Source of the DNA: an uncultured Myxococcales bacterium
Lineage (GTDB): Bacteria > Myxococcota_A > UBA9042
DNA length: 64,000 nt
Reading direction: 5' to 3'
Assembly (NCBI GenBank): GCA_903883645.1
Contig: CAISBR010000081.1
Location: forward strand, 128,833-192,832
Every line of letters starts with the position of its first letter. Position 1 is the stretch's first letter. Below, piece after piece: positions 1 through 8,262 of this stretch. The notes beneath the pieces were generated by a model. The model ran no database searches. It had not been told where the DNA came from and worked only from the letters and a program-made list of their open reading frames with translations. The translations under genes were made by a program, and so were the position numbers.

Positions 1-117
1 CGCAAAGGGTCCAAGGCAGCCAAATCACTTAAAATGGTTGAGGTGCCGGCATGGGCGGTGAGCGCAGAGCCAACCCTGAGCGGTCGCCACGAGCTGGTTC
101 TGACGCGCTCGCGGTAA
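1..117 (+). CDS. C-terminal end of an unidentified protein (partial)
   Basis: Frame 1 is open from the window edge to a TAA at 115-117 and encodes 38 residues rich in Lys, Arg and Ser. The other two + frames close within about 60 bases. The stop lies 4 bases from the end of the convergent kinase gene, the spacing expected for two genes meeting tail to tail. The fragment is too short and low in complexity to assign a function. It may be chance reading in a GC-rich sequence, so the call rests on the open frame and the tight packing. Confidence 0.5.
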   Translation, partial: RKGSKAAKSLKMVEVPAWAVSAEPTLSGRHELVLTRSR

Positions 118-121
118 TCCG

Positions 122-2221
122 CTATTCGTGCTCGCAGGTGGGGTCGCGCGGATTGCAGCGGCAAAAAGCCGGCGAGCCAATCTTGTGCTCTTCTTTAGGA
201 AACACGCACTTACAGTAGTAGGTGAGCCCCGTAGTCTGGCCTTGCGCCACTAGGCATGGGCAGAAGCTTCTGGAACTTGGCGTCAGGTTTTGGGCTTTGC
301 TGCAGCCGGTGCACCACTCCTTGCTGCCTTCTGGCGCGCCGCAGTACTTGCCGCTGCCGTGGCCCGACTCGGCGGCTTTTTCGGTTGGCTTGTCCGGCTT
401 GTCGACCTTGTCTGCCTTTTCGCGGTGTTTGGCTTTGTGTTCAGCGGGCGGCGCGGCCACGGCCACTGCAGCTGTAGGCGGCATGGTCGCGGCGGCGGTC
501 GCGGCAACAGCCTCGGCCACGACCGCGACCGGGGTGGGCGCCACCGCCGGCGCAACTGCGGCCACAACAGGCACCGCCACAACAGGCACCGCCACAACAG
601 GGACAGCCACTGCCGCGGGCGCGACCAGAGGAGGAACGGCCACTTCGGCGGCAACCTCTGCAGGGCGGGCGGGCGGCGGCGCACGCAGCACAAACCACCA
701 CACCGCCACGCCAAACCCTACAAGCATGACGAGCACAGCCAGACCGAGCAGCAACGGCCCGCGCGACTTCGCCGGGGCGACAGTCGGCGGTGCTTGGGTC
801 AGCGGCGGCGCCGGAGCGGGCGCCACGGGCAGCACCAAGTCCATGGCCTGGGTCGCCATTTCGCTGCGAGGTGTGGCGGGCCGCGACGACGGCGACGACA
901 CCCGCACCGATGGGGGCGCCCCTTGTGCACGCTTTGAATCGCTGGGCTGGGGATTGCGAGGCGGTTCGGCGCGCCCAGGACGGGGAGGAACACCGCGTCG
1001 CGCCAAGGGAATCGCCCCCTGAATGAGCGCTGTGTCCGAACTGACCGGCCCGGGCAGGGGGGCAACCGCCGTCTGACTGTGATCCGCCATCATCGTCTCG
1101 CCCGAGAGCGACAGGGCTGGCGCGACGACGGTTTCGGCGCTAGCCGGCAGCCGCGCCTCAAGACTCGCTCGCAGCTGGCTCGGCCCAATCACATCGAGCG
1201 AAATCTGAGTCTTATCTTCGGTTTGGCCCGGGGCGCTGGGCGTTGCCGCAACGTGGGCGAGCCACCCTTCAAGCGCCTGGCGAAAGGCGTCGGCAGTGGC
1301 ATAGCGCTGGTCCCGCTCGCGCGACAACGACTTGGCCACGATCGCTTCGAGGTCGCGACCGACCCCCACCGTGTTCACCGCCGGCAGAGGGTCTTGCAAG
1401 TGCGCGGCGAGAATCGCAAAGGTGGTGTCACCATCGAAGGGATGGCGACCCGTCAGGCAGCGGTACAGCAGCACCCCCACCGAATACAGATCCGCGCGCG
1501 CATCGAGCGACTCGCCACGGATTTGCTCGGGGCTCATGTAGTGCGGCGTGCCCAAGATCGCGCCGGCCTGGGTGACCACGGCGCTGGCGCCTTCGGCTAG
1601 AAACTTGGCGATACCAAAATCGATTACCCGCACAAAGTCGTCTTCGCCGGCCAAGTGACCCACAAAGATATTGTCGGGCTTTAGGTCGCGGTGAACGATG
1701 CGCTTGCCGTGGGCCTCGGTCAGAGACTTGAGGATCTGCACCGTGAGGCGCACGCAGCGAGCAGCCGGCAAGCGCCCTTCGGTCTGCAGAATTTCTTCGA
1801 GCGACTTGCCCTCGAGGAATTCCATCGCGAGGTACAGCAAACCATCTGGCGTCTGACCAAAATCGAACACCCGCACAGTGTTGGGATGCTTCAGGCTTGC
1901 CGACAGCCGCGCCTCGGAGGTAAAGCGCTCGGCGGCCTTGGCCTCGGCCACCAAATCGGGTCGCAGCACTTTCAGCGCCACCGGCTCGTGCGTACCGACA
2001 TGCACGGCGCGGTAGACGTCGCCAAACCCGCCGCGACCTAGCAGCAATTCGACCTTGTAGCGGTCGCCCACCACCGTACCCGCGCGAAATAAGGTCTCGC
2101 CAGCTACGCGCAAGATAGGGGCGTTGGGGTCCGCGCGAGCAATTTCGATGGGCGTGGCACCCGGTGGCGCGGTCCGCCCGGTCGGTGCTGGCGCAGATTC
2201 GGGCGGGGCAGAGGTCGACAT
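122..2221 (-). CDS. Eukaryotic-like Ser/Thr protein kinase with Cys-rich extracytoplasmic tail (kinase 1)
   Basis: Transmembrane Hanks-type protein kinase of 699 residues. The glycine-rich loop GRGGFG lies at 62-67, the ATP-anchoring Lys in VALK at about 84, the catalytic HRDLKPDN at 177-184, DFG at 201-203 and the GTPHYMSPEQ activation-segment end at 224-233. A Pro/Ala/Ser linker leads to one membrane segment at about 489-512. A Val/Ala/Pro-rich stretch follows, then a Lys-rich segment and a terminal block of about 75 residues with ten cysteines. I chose the ATG at 2221 because the frame upstream has no kinase-like content, though no strong ribosome binding site is visible. The kinase domain should face the cytoplasm and the Cys-rich tail the periplasm, so the tail is a plausible sensor. 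Its ligand and the kinase substrate are unknown. Confidence 0.93.
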   Translation of the reverse strand: MSTSAPPESAPAPTGRTAPPGATPIEIARADPNAPILRVAGETLFRAGTVVGDRYKVELLLGRGGFGDVYRAVHVGTHEPVALKVLRPDLVAEAKAAERFTSEARLSASLKHPNTVRVFDFGQTPDGLLYLAMEFLEGKSLEEILQTEGRLPAARCVRLTVQILKSLTEAHGKRIVHRDLKPDNIFVGHLAGEDDFVRVIDFGIAKFLAEGASAVVTQAGAILGTPHYMSPEQIRGESLDARADLYSVGVLLYRCLTGRHPFDGDTTFAILAAHLQDPLPAVNTVGVGRDLEAIVAKSLSRERDQRYATADAFRQALEGWLAHVAATPSAPGQTEDKTQISLDVIGPSQLRASLEARLPASAETVVAPALSLSGETMMADHSQTAVAPLPGPVSSDTALIQGAIPLARRGVPPRPGRAEPPRNPQPSDSKRAQGAPPSVRVSSPSSRPATPRSEMATQAMDLVLPVAPAPAPPLTQAPPTVAPAKSRGPLLLGLAVLVMLVGFGVAVWWFVLRAPPPARPAEVAAEVAVPPLVAPAAVAVPVVAVPVVAVPVVAAVAPAVAPTPVAVVAEAVAATAAATMPPTAAVAVAAPPAEHKAKHREKADKVDKPDKPTEKAAESGHGSGKYCGAPEGSKEWCTGCSKAQNLTPSSRSFCPCLVAQGQTTGLTYYCKCVFPKEEHKIGSPAFCRCNPRDPTCEHE
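561..605. repeat. 15-bp tandem repeat (3 units) inside kinase 1
   Basis: Three successive 15-base units beginning GCCACAACAGG encode the reiterated Val/Ala/Pro motif (PVVAV) just outside the membrane segment of kinase 1. It is a coding low-complexity repeat and could vary in copy number by slippage. Confidence 0.85.
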
Positions 2222-2357
2222 AGCCGCCGAGCCAGAGAAGGGCCTCTGGCGAAGTGGAGCGAGGATAGCCGCCCCGGGGCCTGCCCGACAAGCGGTCGCT
2301 CGGGCAATCGTACGCGGGCGCGGTAAAGTGGCCCCCGCGGCGGCCAAATCGGCTCGC

Positions 2358-3419
2358 CTACTGGCAGTTCTGCAGACCACACATGGCGAAGCTGAGCGCC
2401 TTGCTATTGCCAAGCACCGGGCCGCGGCACTGGCCGACGCACCCCGAGCCGGTGCCGCACTGTTTGACGCAGTTGGTGGCCTTGGTAAGCGCGTCTAAGC
2501 AGGCTGGATCCGCTTTGCATGCAGCAGCTTCGGCAGGGCACTTGGCGGCACCGCACGCCCAGGCTTTGGCAAAATCGGCGTCGCAGTCGAGGGGGCAGCT
2601 GGCCGCCGACTCGCCAGTGTCGCAGGCGCCGTTGCCACACGCGGCTGCGGCAGGAGCGGCCGGGCAATCGGGAGCACAATTCGACGTAGTTTCGCCGGCA
2701 TTGCAGGTGCCATCGCCGCAGATCGTGCCGGCCGCGGCGCTGGCACAGCCGTCGAAGCCGCAGTTGGCCACGATACCGGCACTGGGGTCCTGGCTGGCCA
2801 TGTCCTTGCAGAAGCCGATACAGTTGGCGTCGACGCAATTGGCCAAGCATTGTGCGCCATTGGCTAAGAACGACATGCACTCCGTGCTGGCGAGGCAGCT
2901 GGTGGTGGCGCTGGCACACGACTTCTTGAGGCAGGCGATCACCCCCACCGTGTCGGGATCGCAGTCGATCTGACAGGCTACGGCGTTCTCGCCGGGCGTA
3001 CACACCCCGTCGCCACAGACCGAGGGGGGTGGCGGGCAGTCGACCCAGCACGTAGACCAGGTCTCGCCCGCAGTGCAGGTGCCATCGCCGCAGACCGCCT
3101 CGACCGCAGCATCGGCATCCGCTTGCGAATCTTGAAGTTGTGCAGTGTCGGCAACATCGACCAGTGCCGCATCGCTGCCGGGCGCATCGGGCTTGATCAC
3201 ATCGGCGGCTGCATCGGGAACTTCGACGACATCTTCGCCAGAGTCCTTTGTAGTATCGCCCATATCAGAGGTGTCGCCCGCGCCAAAGCCGCTGAGATCG
3301 ACCGTGCTGGCATCGCCCGGGGACCAGCCGCTATCGGCCGAATTGCTGGAGCCGCACGCCGCAGCGAAGAGAGCGACACACCCAAGAACTGCCGCCAATT
3401 TCAATCGTCTCGGAGCCAT
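2358..3419 (-). CDS. Cysteine-repeat lipoprotein (CGDGxCxxGE type)
   Basis: Predicted lipoprotein of 353 residues. The N-terminus is a signal peptide ending in a lipobox (FAAACGSS, Cys at about 22). An Asp/Ala/Val-rich spacer of about 80 residues follows. The mature part carries four copies of a motif of the form CGDGxCxxGExxxxCxxDC: two adjacent copies, a Cys-rich helical stretch, two more copies and another Cys-rich stretch. Similar modules are common in secreted myxobacterial proteins, but no enzyme domain is visible. Its ATG lies two bases beyond the stop of the menC-menE fusion, so it is probably co-transcribed with the menaquinone genes. No functional link to them is apparent. Confidence 0.85.
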   Translation of the reverse strand: MAPRRLKLAAVLGCVALFAAACGSSNSADSGWSPGDASTVDLSGFGAGDTSDMGDTTKDSGEDVVEVPDAAADVIKPDAPGSDAALVDVADTAQLQDSQADADAAVEAVCGDGTCTAGETWSTCWVDCPPPPSVCGDGVCTPGENAVACQIDCDPDTVGVIACLKKSCASATTSCLASTECMSFLANGAQCLANCVDANCIGFCKDMASQDPSAGIVANCGFDGCASAAAGTICGDGTCNAGETTSNCAPDCPAAPAAAACGNGACDTGESAASCPLDCDADFAKAWACGAAKCPAEAAACKADPACLDALTKATNCVKQCGTGSGCVGQCRGPVLGNSKALSFAMCGLQNCQ

Positions 3420-3421
3420 GC

Positions 3422-5839
3422 CTACTTGGTAACAGGTTCGGCGGCACTTGGCCAGTGGGGCGCCGGCAGACCGTATTGCTTGAGGAGCGCGCGGATCGCC
3501 GGCCGCACCAGCTTGCCCATCGCGTTGCGCGGCAGGGGTTCGGTAGTCAGCAGCCAGCGCTGCGGGCGCTTGAAGGGGGCCAGCATCTGCAAGGCCGTGT
3601 GCGGACTTACGAGCTCATTGGGCCGTATCTGTAGCAGAGCTGCCACGACCTCGCCGCGCGCCCCCGCCGCAGTACCGACCACCGCCACATCCAAGACTCC
3701 GGGCAATTGCGCTAGAATTGCCTCTATTTCAAGCGGATCGACATTCTCGCCTGCGACGACAATGCGGTCGGCCCGCCGGCTCGCCACCCACAGCACCCCG
3801 GCGGCGTCGAGCGCGCCCAGGTCGCCGGTTGGCCAAAATTCTTGTGTAGATACAGGCGGCTGCCCAAGGTGCCCCACCATGCGCTGCAGCGCCGCTAGCT
3901 CGATCTCGCCCACCCCCTCGGGCCCGCTCGGCTCGGCGATGCGCAGCCAGACACCGGGCAAAGGCGGGCCAACCCGCCGAAGTCCCTCAACTTCTTGGCT
4001 TGGCTGCCCAAGGTCGCCGGTTGCAGCCTGGCCGACCGTCTCGCTCATGCCCCAGCTGGGCACTGCAGGCCAGCCCACTTGCCGAGCGCGCTCAAGCAGT
4101 TGCGGGTCGATCGACGCACCGCCTACCAAGACCCAACGCAATGAGCTGGGCGGCGCACCCAAGTCAGTCAGCTTGGCCAATTGCAGAGGCACAATCGACA
4201 GATGCGTGGGCTGTTGCGCGTGCAACTGGGCGAGCAGGGGCCCCGCCTCGGCGTGTGCCGCCAGGGTCAGCGTGCCCGCCACAGCCGCCGTACGCAGCAA
4301 AATCGATACGCCCGACACATGCGAAAATGGAAGACAAAGCAGCCAGTTACACTCCCGATCCGGCCAGAGCGCCCAATGCGCCGCCGCCGCCGCTTGCAAC
4401 GTCTGCGGGGTATGGGTCACCAGCCGCGCGACACCCGTGGTGCCCGACGTCGCCACCAGCAACGCCGCGGCTTGCGGGTCGAGCCAGCGGCGCGGCGGAT
4501 CGCGGCGGGGCAATGCGTTGGGCAAAGGCAGAACAAGAACGTCAACATTTTTAGGCATCAGCGCAGCGTGGGTTGGATCGACTAGCAGCAGCGCGGTCGG
4601 CACCCGGCCCAGCATGGCCGCGGTCTCGGTCGCGGTCCAGCGCGGGTGCAGCGGCAGCCAGCACGACCCAAGCCGCCACACCGCCAGGGCCAAGACCAGC
4701 AAAGCAGGCTGGTTTTCGGCCCACGTCGCCACCAGAGTGCCCGGCGCTACACCGCGGTCCGCGAGCCACGCCGCCATGGCATCCGTGTCGTGATCGAGCT
4801 GTTGCCAGGTTTGATCAAGGACTTGCGTATCCACGTACCGCAAAGCCAAGCCCGCGGGCCGCTGCGCCGCGGCCTGGGCACATGGGTCGGTACAGGGCAA
4901 CGGCAGGGGCTGCTCAAGATTCGCCAGCTGCCAATTACCATGCTGAACAGCTAGTTGTGGCGGATACCAACGGGGGTCGAGGTCGAGGTGCGTCGCTAGG
5001 CCGCTCGCCAAGACCTGCCCCGGCGCACAGGCGGCCAGCACGGCCAACTGGGCCAACCCGATCGGCGCGTCAAAAAGCGACGAAAACACCACAGGAATGC
5101 CTAGATCCGCAAGCTCGTGCAGCGTCTCGCCCAGCGCCGCGAGCGTGCCAAATAGACTGGGTTTTACGACGGCAATGTGGGCGCGACCCGAACGCAAAAG
5201 CTGTTGCCACGCAGGTAGATCGCTATCGACCAGGTCGGCGGCCAGCGGCAACGGCGCGTGCTCGGGCCAGCGCTCGGGCGTGGTCGGGTCTTCGACGCTC
5301 GCAATCCCCATCTGCTGGCACTGCTGCAACACGGCTTGCAACTCTTTGGAACTCAAGTGCTTCCAGCACTGATTGGCATCGAGACGCAGCTCTACCGTCG
5401 CCGCCCAGGGCGCCAGGACCTGCAGCAACTGCGGCAGCGCGGTGGCTGCGGTGACCTTGATCTTGACGGCCGTCGCACCCGTTTTTTCGAGCAAATCAGC
5501 TAACTTGCCACCTAGAGCCGCGTATTCATCCACCGTTAGCGCCAGGGGCACCTGCGTCCGCGGCGTGGTGCGCCAAAGCGCCGCAACTTCTGCAGACCAC
5601 AGCTGATCGTCGCAGAGGGCGCGGTACTGATCCTGCACCAGCGCGCGGGCGAACTGGTCGATCGCCGCGTACCACTGCGGGCGCGAGGGCAAGTCCGCAG
5701 CTGTCATCCACACTTGCCTGCCAGGCGTGCCGTAGCCGATCAGCCGACCACTCAGCGTGGCATGGCGATCGCGGCTGCCGTGCACAGCGTGCACAAGGGG
5801 CAGGTGGTAGCTTTGTTCAGGCAGCCACTGGGGTTGCAT
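3422..5839 (-). CDS. menC-menE: MenC-MenE fusion: o-succinylbenzoate synthase / o-succinylbenzoate-CoA ligase
   Basis: This 805-residue protein joins two successive menaquinone enzymes. The first ~310 residues are enolase-superfamily MenC, which dehydrates SHCHC to o-succinylbenzoate: KIK at 126-128 holds the acid/base Lys, LDAN at 153-156 and VED at 182-184 supply metal ligands, a third acidic ligand is at about 205-207, and VKPS at about 225-228 supplies the second Lys. From about residue 330 the protein is an acyl-adenylate-forming ligase (MenE). It has TSGTTG at 464-469, a WGMSE motif, a TGD motif, and the hinge and C-terminal catalytic Lys region PRNAMGKL. MenE makes the CoA thioester that MenB cyclises. 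The gene starts 6 bases after menA. The two enzymes are usually separate proteins. The frame is continuous, so this is a true fusion and not two abutting genes. menF, menD, menH and menB are not in the window. Confidence 0.93.
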   Translation of the reverse strand: MQPQWLPEQSYHLPLVHAVHGSRDRHATLSGRLIGYGTPGRQVWMTAADLPSRPQWYAAIDQFARALVQDQYRALCDDQLWSAEVAALWRTTPRTQVPLALTVDEYAALGGKLADLLEKTGATAVKIKVTAATALPQLLQVLAPWAATVELRLDANQCWKHLSSKELQAVLQQCQQMGIASVEDPTTPERWPEHAPLPLAADLVDSDLPAWQQLLRSGRAHIAVVKPSLFGTLAALGETLHELADLGIPVVFSSLFDAPIGLAQLAVLAACAPGQVLASGLATHLDLDPRWYPPQLAVQHGNWQLANLEQPLPLPCTDPCAQAAAQRPAGLALRYVDTQVLDQTWQQLDHDTDAMAAWLADRGVAPGTLVATWAENQPALLVLALAVWRLGSCWLPLHPRWTATETAAMLGRVPTALLLVDPTHAALMPKNVDVLVLPLPNALPRRDPPRRWLDPQAAALLVATSGTTGVARLVTHTPQTLQAAAAAHWALWPDRECNWLLCLPFSHVSGVSILLRTAAVAGTLTLAAHAEAGPLLAQLHAQQPTHLSIVPLQLAKLTDLGAPPSSLRWVLVGGASIDPQLLERARQVGWPAVPSWGMSETVGQAATGDLGQPSQEVEGLRRVGPPLPGVWLRIAEPSGPEGVGEIELAALQRMVGHLGQPPVSTQEFWPTGDLGALDAAGVLWVASRRADRIVVAGENVDPLEIEAILAQLPGVLDVAVVGTAAGARGEVVAALLQIRPNELVSPHTALQMLAPFKRPQRWLLTTEPLPRNAMGKLVRPAIRALLKQYGLPAPHWPSAAEPVTK

Positions 5840-5845
5840 GGTATG

Positions 5846-6766
5846 CTAGCTCGCCAACAGGCGCTGCAGGCCCAGACCAACCGCCACCAGCAGCCCAACG
5901 AGCAAGTGCCAGCGCGCCGTGCGACCCAAGGCCTGGTTCAAGGTCGGCCCGTCGCTGTGCTGCAACACCGTGCGGGTACTACTAAAAATTGCCGGAAGCG
6001 CCAGCAGCGGCAGCGCCAGCGGCCAAGCCCGGTCGCGCACCGCCAAGGCCACGGGCACGCCCACGGCGAGCACCGCGGTCAGCGCATACTCGGCACGCAC
6101 GAACCGAGCGCCAAATCGAACCGCCAGCGTGCGCTTACCCACGTGCACATCGGTCTCGGCGTCGCGCAAGTTATTGACCACTAAGATCGCCGTGCACGAA
6201 GCGCCCACCGGTACGGACCACCAGTACGCATCGGGCGAGGTGATCCCGGCCTGCACAAAGTAGGTACCGACTACGGCGACCACGCCAAAGAACGCGAAAA
6301 CAAACACATCGCCCAGGCCCAAGTAGCCAAGTGGCCACGGTCCGCCGGTATACAGCACGCCGGCCGCGACTGAGGCTAAGCCGATGTAGACGACCGGCAA
6401 CCCGCAACGCCACACCAAGAAGGAGCCGCACAGCACGGCCAAGCCAAATGCGAGAATCATTGCGCGCTTAACGGCCCCTGGCGACACGAGTCCAGCCTGA
6501 GTGACCCGCATGGGTCCCTTGCGCGCGGCCGTGTCGGCACCCTTTTCAAAGTCGAACACGTCGTTGGCAAAGTTGGTGCCCAGCTGGATGAACAACGCCC
6601 CCGCAAGTGCCGCCAGCCACGGCAGAAACGCGCCGACGTGGTCGCGGTAGGCCAAGGCGCCGCCCACTGCCAGAGGCGCAAGCGCGGCGGTCAGGGTGGC
6701 AGGGCGGGCAGCCAACCACCAAATTTTGATAGGGTTCATGGGCGTTGGGTCAGAAGCAGCGGACAT
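5846..6766 (-). CDS. menA: 1,4-dihydroxy-2-naphthoate polyprenyltransferase MenA
   Basis: UbiA-family integral membrane prenyltransferase of 306 residues. It attaches a polyprenyl chain to 1,4-dihydroxy-2-naphthoate to give demethylmenaquinone. The first aspartate motif is in [14 protein letters not shown] at about 65-78, the second in NNLRDAETD at about 198-206, and eight or nine hydrophobic helices are visible. It is the first gene of a minus-strand operon with the menC-menE fusion. The assigned ATG has no clear Shine-Dalgarno sequence; an ATG nine codons later (6739) is an alternative. Confidence 0.95.
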   Translation of the reverse strand: MSAASDPTPMNPIKIWWLAARPATLTAALAPLAVGGALAYRDHVGAFLPWLAALAGALFIQLGTNFANDVFDFEKGADTAARKGPMRVTQAGLVSPGAVKRAMILAFGLAVLCGSFLVWRCGLPVVYIGLASVAAGVLYTGGPWPLGYLGLGDVFVFAFFGVVAVVGTYFVQAGITSPDAYWWSVPVGASCTAILVVNNLRDAETDVHVGKRTLAVRFGARFVRAEYALTAVLAVGVPVALAVRDRAWPLALPLLALPAIFSSTRTVLQHSDGPTLNQALGRTARWHLLVGLLVAVGLGLQRLLAS

Positions 6767-6941
6767 GCGAACTCAGACCGGGCGCGGCCGGCGGTCACGG
6801 ATGCTAGCAGCTTCGCCAGGCCAGCGGAACGCCGCGCACTGCCAGCCCACAACCCTAAGACGTTGCAGATGTTTGCGCAGCGCGTGAACCTGACCTACGC
6901 TTCGCCGCGGCAGCCCATCGACGGCCGCCCAAAGGAAGCTC
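6767..6941. promoter_or_regulatory. Divergent intergenic region between menA and the YHS-like lipoprotein gene
   Basis: 175 non-coding bases separate two divergent genes, so both promoters should lie here. No convincing sigma-70 boxes stand out. A good ribosome binding site (AAGGAAG) precedes the lipoprotein ATG at 6942. Confidence 0.4.
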
Positions 6942-7448
6942 ATGCACCGTAAGAATTTAACTCTCGTTTTTAAAATCCTGCTGACCAGCCTGCTCGCGGC
7001 CACTTGGCTGCTAACCGGGTGCGCCGGCGCGCAAAAGACGGAGACCGCGGCCCCTGCGGCGGCGCCCGCCAAGGTGACCTGCGCCGTCAGCGGCGAGTCG
7101 TTCACCCCGAAAGCCGACTCGCCCAAAAGCGAATACAAGGGCAAGACGTACACGTTCTGCTGCCCCGGCTGCAAAACCAAGTTCGACGCCAATCCCGACC
7201 AGTTTGCCGACAAGGCCGCGGCCGCAGCCCCCGCTAACCCCGCGACGGTCGAGTGCCCGGTCAGCGGCGAGAAGTTTGCGCCAACCGCCACTTCGCCCAA
7301 AAGCGAATACAAAGGAAAGACTTACACGTTCTGCTGCGCGGGCTGCAAGACCAAGTTCGACGCGGACCCCGAGAAGATCCTGGCCGCGCCCGGCAAGCAC
7401 CCCGACTGTGGCGGCGACTGCGACGACAAGAAGCCGACTGCCAAGTAA
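6942..7448 (+). CDS. Lipoprotein with two tandem YHS/TRASH-like metal-binding modules
   Basis: A 168-residue protein with a lipoprotein signal peptide (lipobox LLTGC, Cys at about 27). Two near-identical modules of about 45 residues follow, at roughly 45-90 and 105-150. Each has a first Cys in a CxVSGExF motif and, about 25 residues later, YTFCC(P/A)GCKTKFDA. The pattern is that of YHS/TRASH domains, which bind metal through cysteines and occur in copper and heavy-metal proteins. The C-terminus adds HPDCGGDCDD, another possible metal site. AAGGAAG precedes the ATG. The gene converges on the selenoprotein gene with 9 bases between stops. Metal identity is unknown. Confidence 0.85.
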   Translation: MHRKNLTLVFKILLTSLLAATWLLTGCAGAQKTETAAPAAAPAKVTCAVSGESFTPKADSPKSEYKGKTYTFCCPGCKTKFDANPDQFADKAAAAAPANPATVECPVSGEKFAPTATSPKSEYKGKTYTFCCAGCKTKFDADPEKILAAPGKHPDCGGDCDDKKPTAK

Positions 7449-7457
7449 GTAATTGAA

Positions 7458-8168
7458 TCAAGGGCTTGCCGGTATCTTGGCGGCCTGAACGATGATCTGC
7501 TTGATGGCCGCATAGCTGTCGGGGTTGCTGAGCACGGTATCTTGCTGGCCACCATACGGTAAGTAGCGGACAAGTTTGCCATTCGCGTCATACACAAAGA
7601 TGTCATCTTTGCCGCCAGCGAGTTGAGCGGTCCACGCCTGCACCGCGTCGCTATCTTGCAGCACCGGATAGCCACAGCGCGCCAACAGCGCTGCTTGGTT
7701 GGCGACGGCGTCGCTTTTGTTGATGGCGACAAAGTAGGCTTCTACGCCTTGGTACTTCAATTCACTGCGCATTCGGTCGAGCATCCCAGCCTGGGATACG
7801 CAAAAGCCTCACCACCCGGCAAGAAGCGCCACGACCGTGGGTCGCCCGGCAAAGGCTTTGAGGCCGTAAGTGGCCTTGTACCCACAGCTATAGGGCTGAA
7901 TATCGGGCAACTCGAAGTCGGGAGCCGCATCGCCGACGACCGGGGTGGGCGCCTTGGCCCCTTGGGCCGCGATTGGGCCGGCTTGCGCTTGCCATGCCAT
8001 CGCCGGCACAACCGGGCCAATGCACTCAAAGACCACGTCGCTGCTCGTGTCTTTGGTCGCCGCTGCGGCGATGGGATTCGCACTCTCGGCGCACGCCAGT
8101 AGGGTGATGGCGGCGGTCATCCACGCGGGGATCGCCTGCCATCGCAAGGTTGGTCGTTGGCGGTTCAT
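7458..8168 (-). CDS. Selenoprotein P-like selenocysteine-containing thioredoxin-fold lipoprotein (UGA read as Sec)
   Basis: I read this as one 236-codon gene in which the UGA at 7809-7811 encodes selenocysteine (residue 120). The N-terminal part (ATG at 8168, GAGGG four bases upstream) has a signal peptide with lipobox LLAC (Cys at about 26) and a redoxin-like GDAAPDFELPD. It continues through TVVALLAGW to UGA, then GFC, so the active site is U-G-F-C. The downstream frame is intact for 116 residues and contains SQAGMLDRMRSEL and GGKDDIFVYDANGKLVRYL. From memory, animal selenoprotein P has the same layout: TVVALLQAS-U-YLC, a Leu-rich helix, then KDDFLIYDRCGRLVYHL and a helical end. A hairpin fitting the bacterial SECIS rules lies directly after the UGA. 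Likely role: periplasmic or outer-membrane thiol/selenol redox protein. A nonsense mutation of a Cys homologue is the main alternative. Confidence 0.88.
7781..7799 (-). promoter_or_regulatory. Bacterial SECIS-like hairpin after the selenocysteine UGA
   Basis: In the minus-strand mRNA these 19 bases form an 8-base-pair stem (one G-U pair) closed by a GGC triloop. A C-U mismatch and three more pairs extend the stem below. Seventeen bases separate the UGA (7809-7811) from the loop, and the loop starts with G. Published bacterial SECIS rules ask for an apical loop about 16-37 bases from the UGA with a G in the first two loop positions, and this hairpin fits. SelB would bind it. Confidence 0.8.
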
Positions 8169-8262
8169 GCTGCCCTCGCGCGGCCTTGGAGCGCCGCTGC
8201 CACAGCATACGCGCCGGCAGGCCACCGGGAAACGCCACAGCGTCACGGGCAGGTAAGGCGCG

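Noticed and set aside
3123-4793. 556-residue + strand frame
   Set aside because: Antisense to the lipoprotein and menC-menE genes, with no recognisable domain.
7458-7784. Separate small gene starting at the ATG at 7784
   Set aside because: It is in frame with the upstream gene across one UGA, lacks a ribosome binding site, and its sequence continues the SelP-like domain. It is better read as the second half of a selenoprotein.
7809-8168. Pseudogene broken by a nonsense mutation
   Set aside because: The frame past the UGA is intact for 116 residues, a SECIS-like hairpin follows the UGA at the right spacing, and the U-x-x-C position fits a selenocysteine site. A mutation remains possible, but is less likely.
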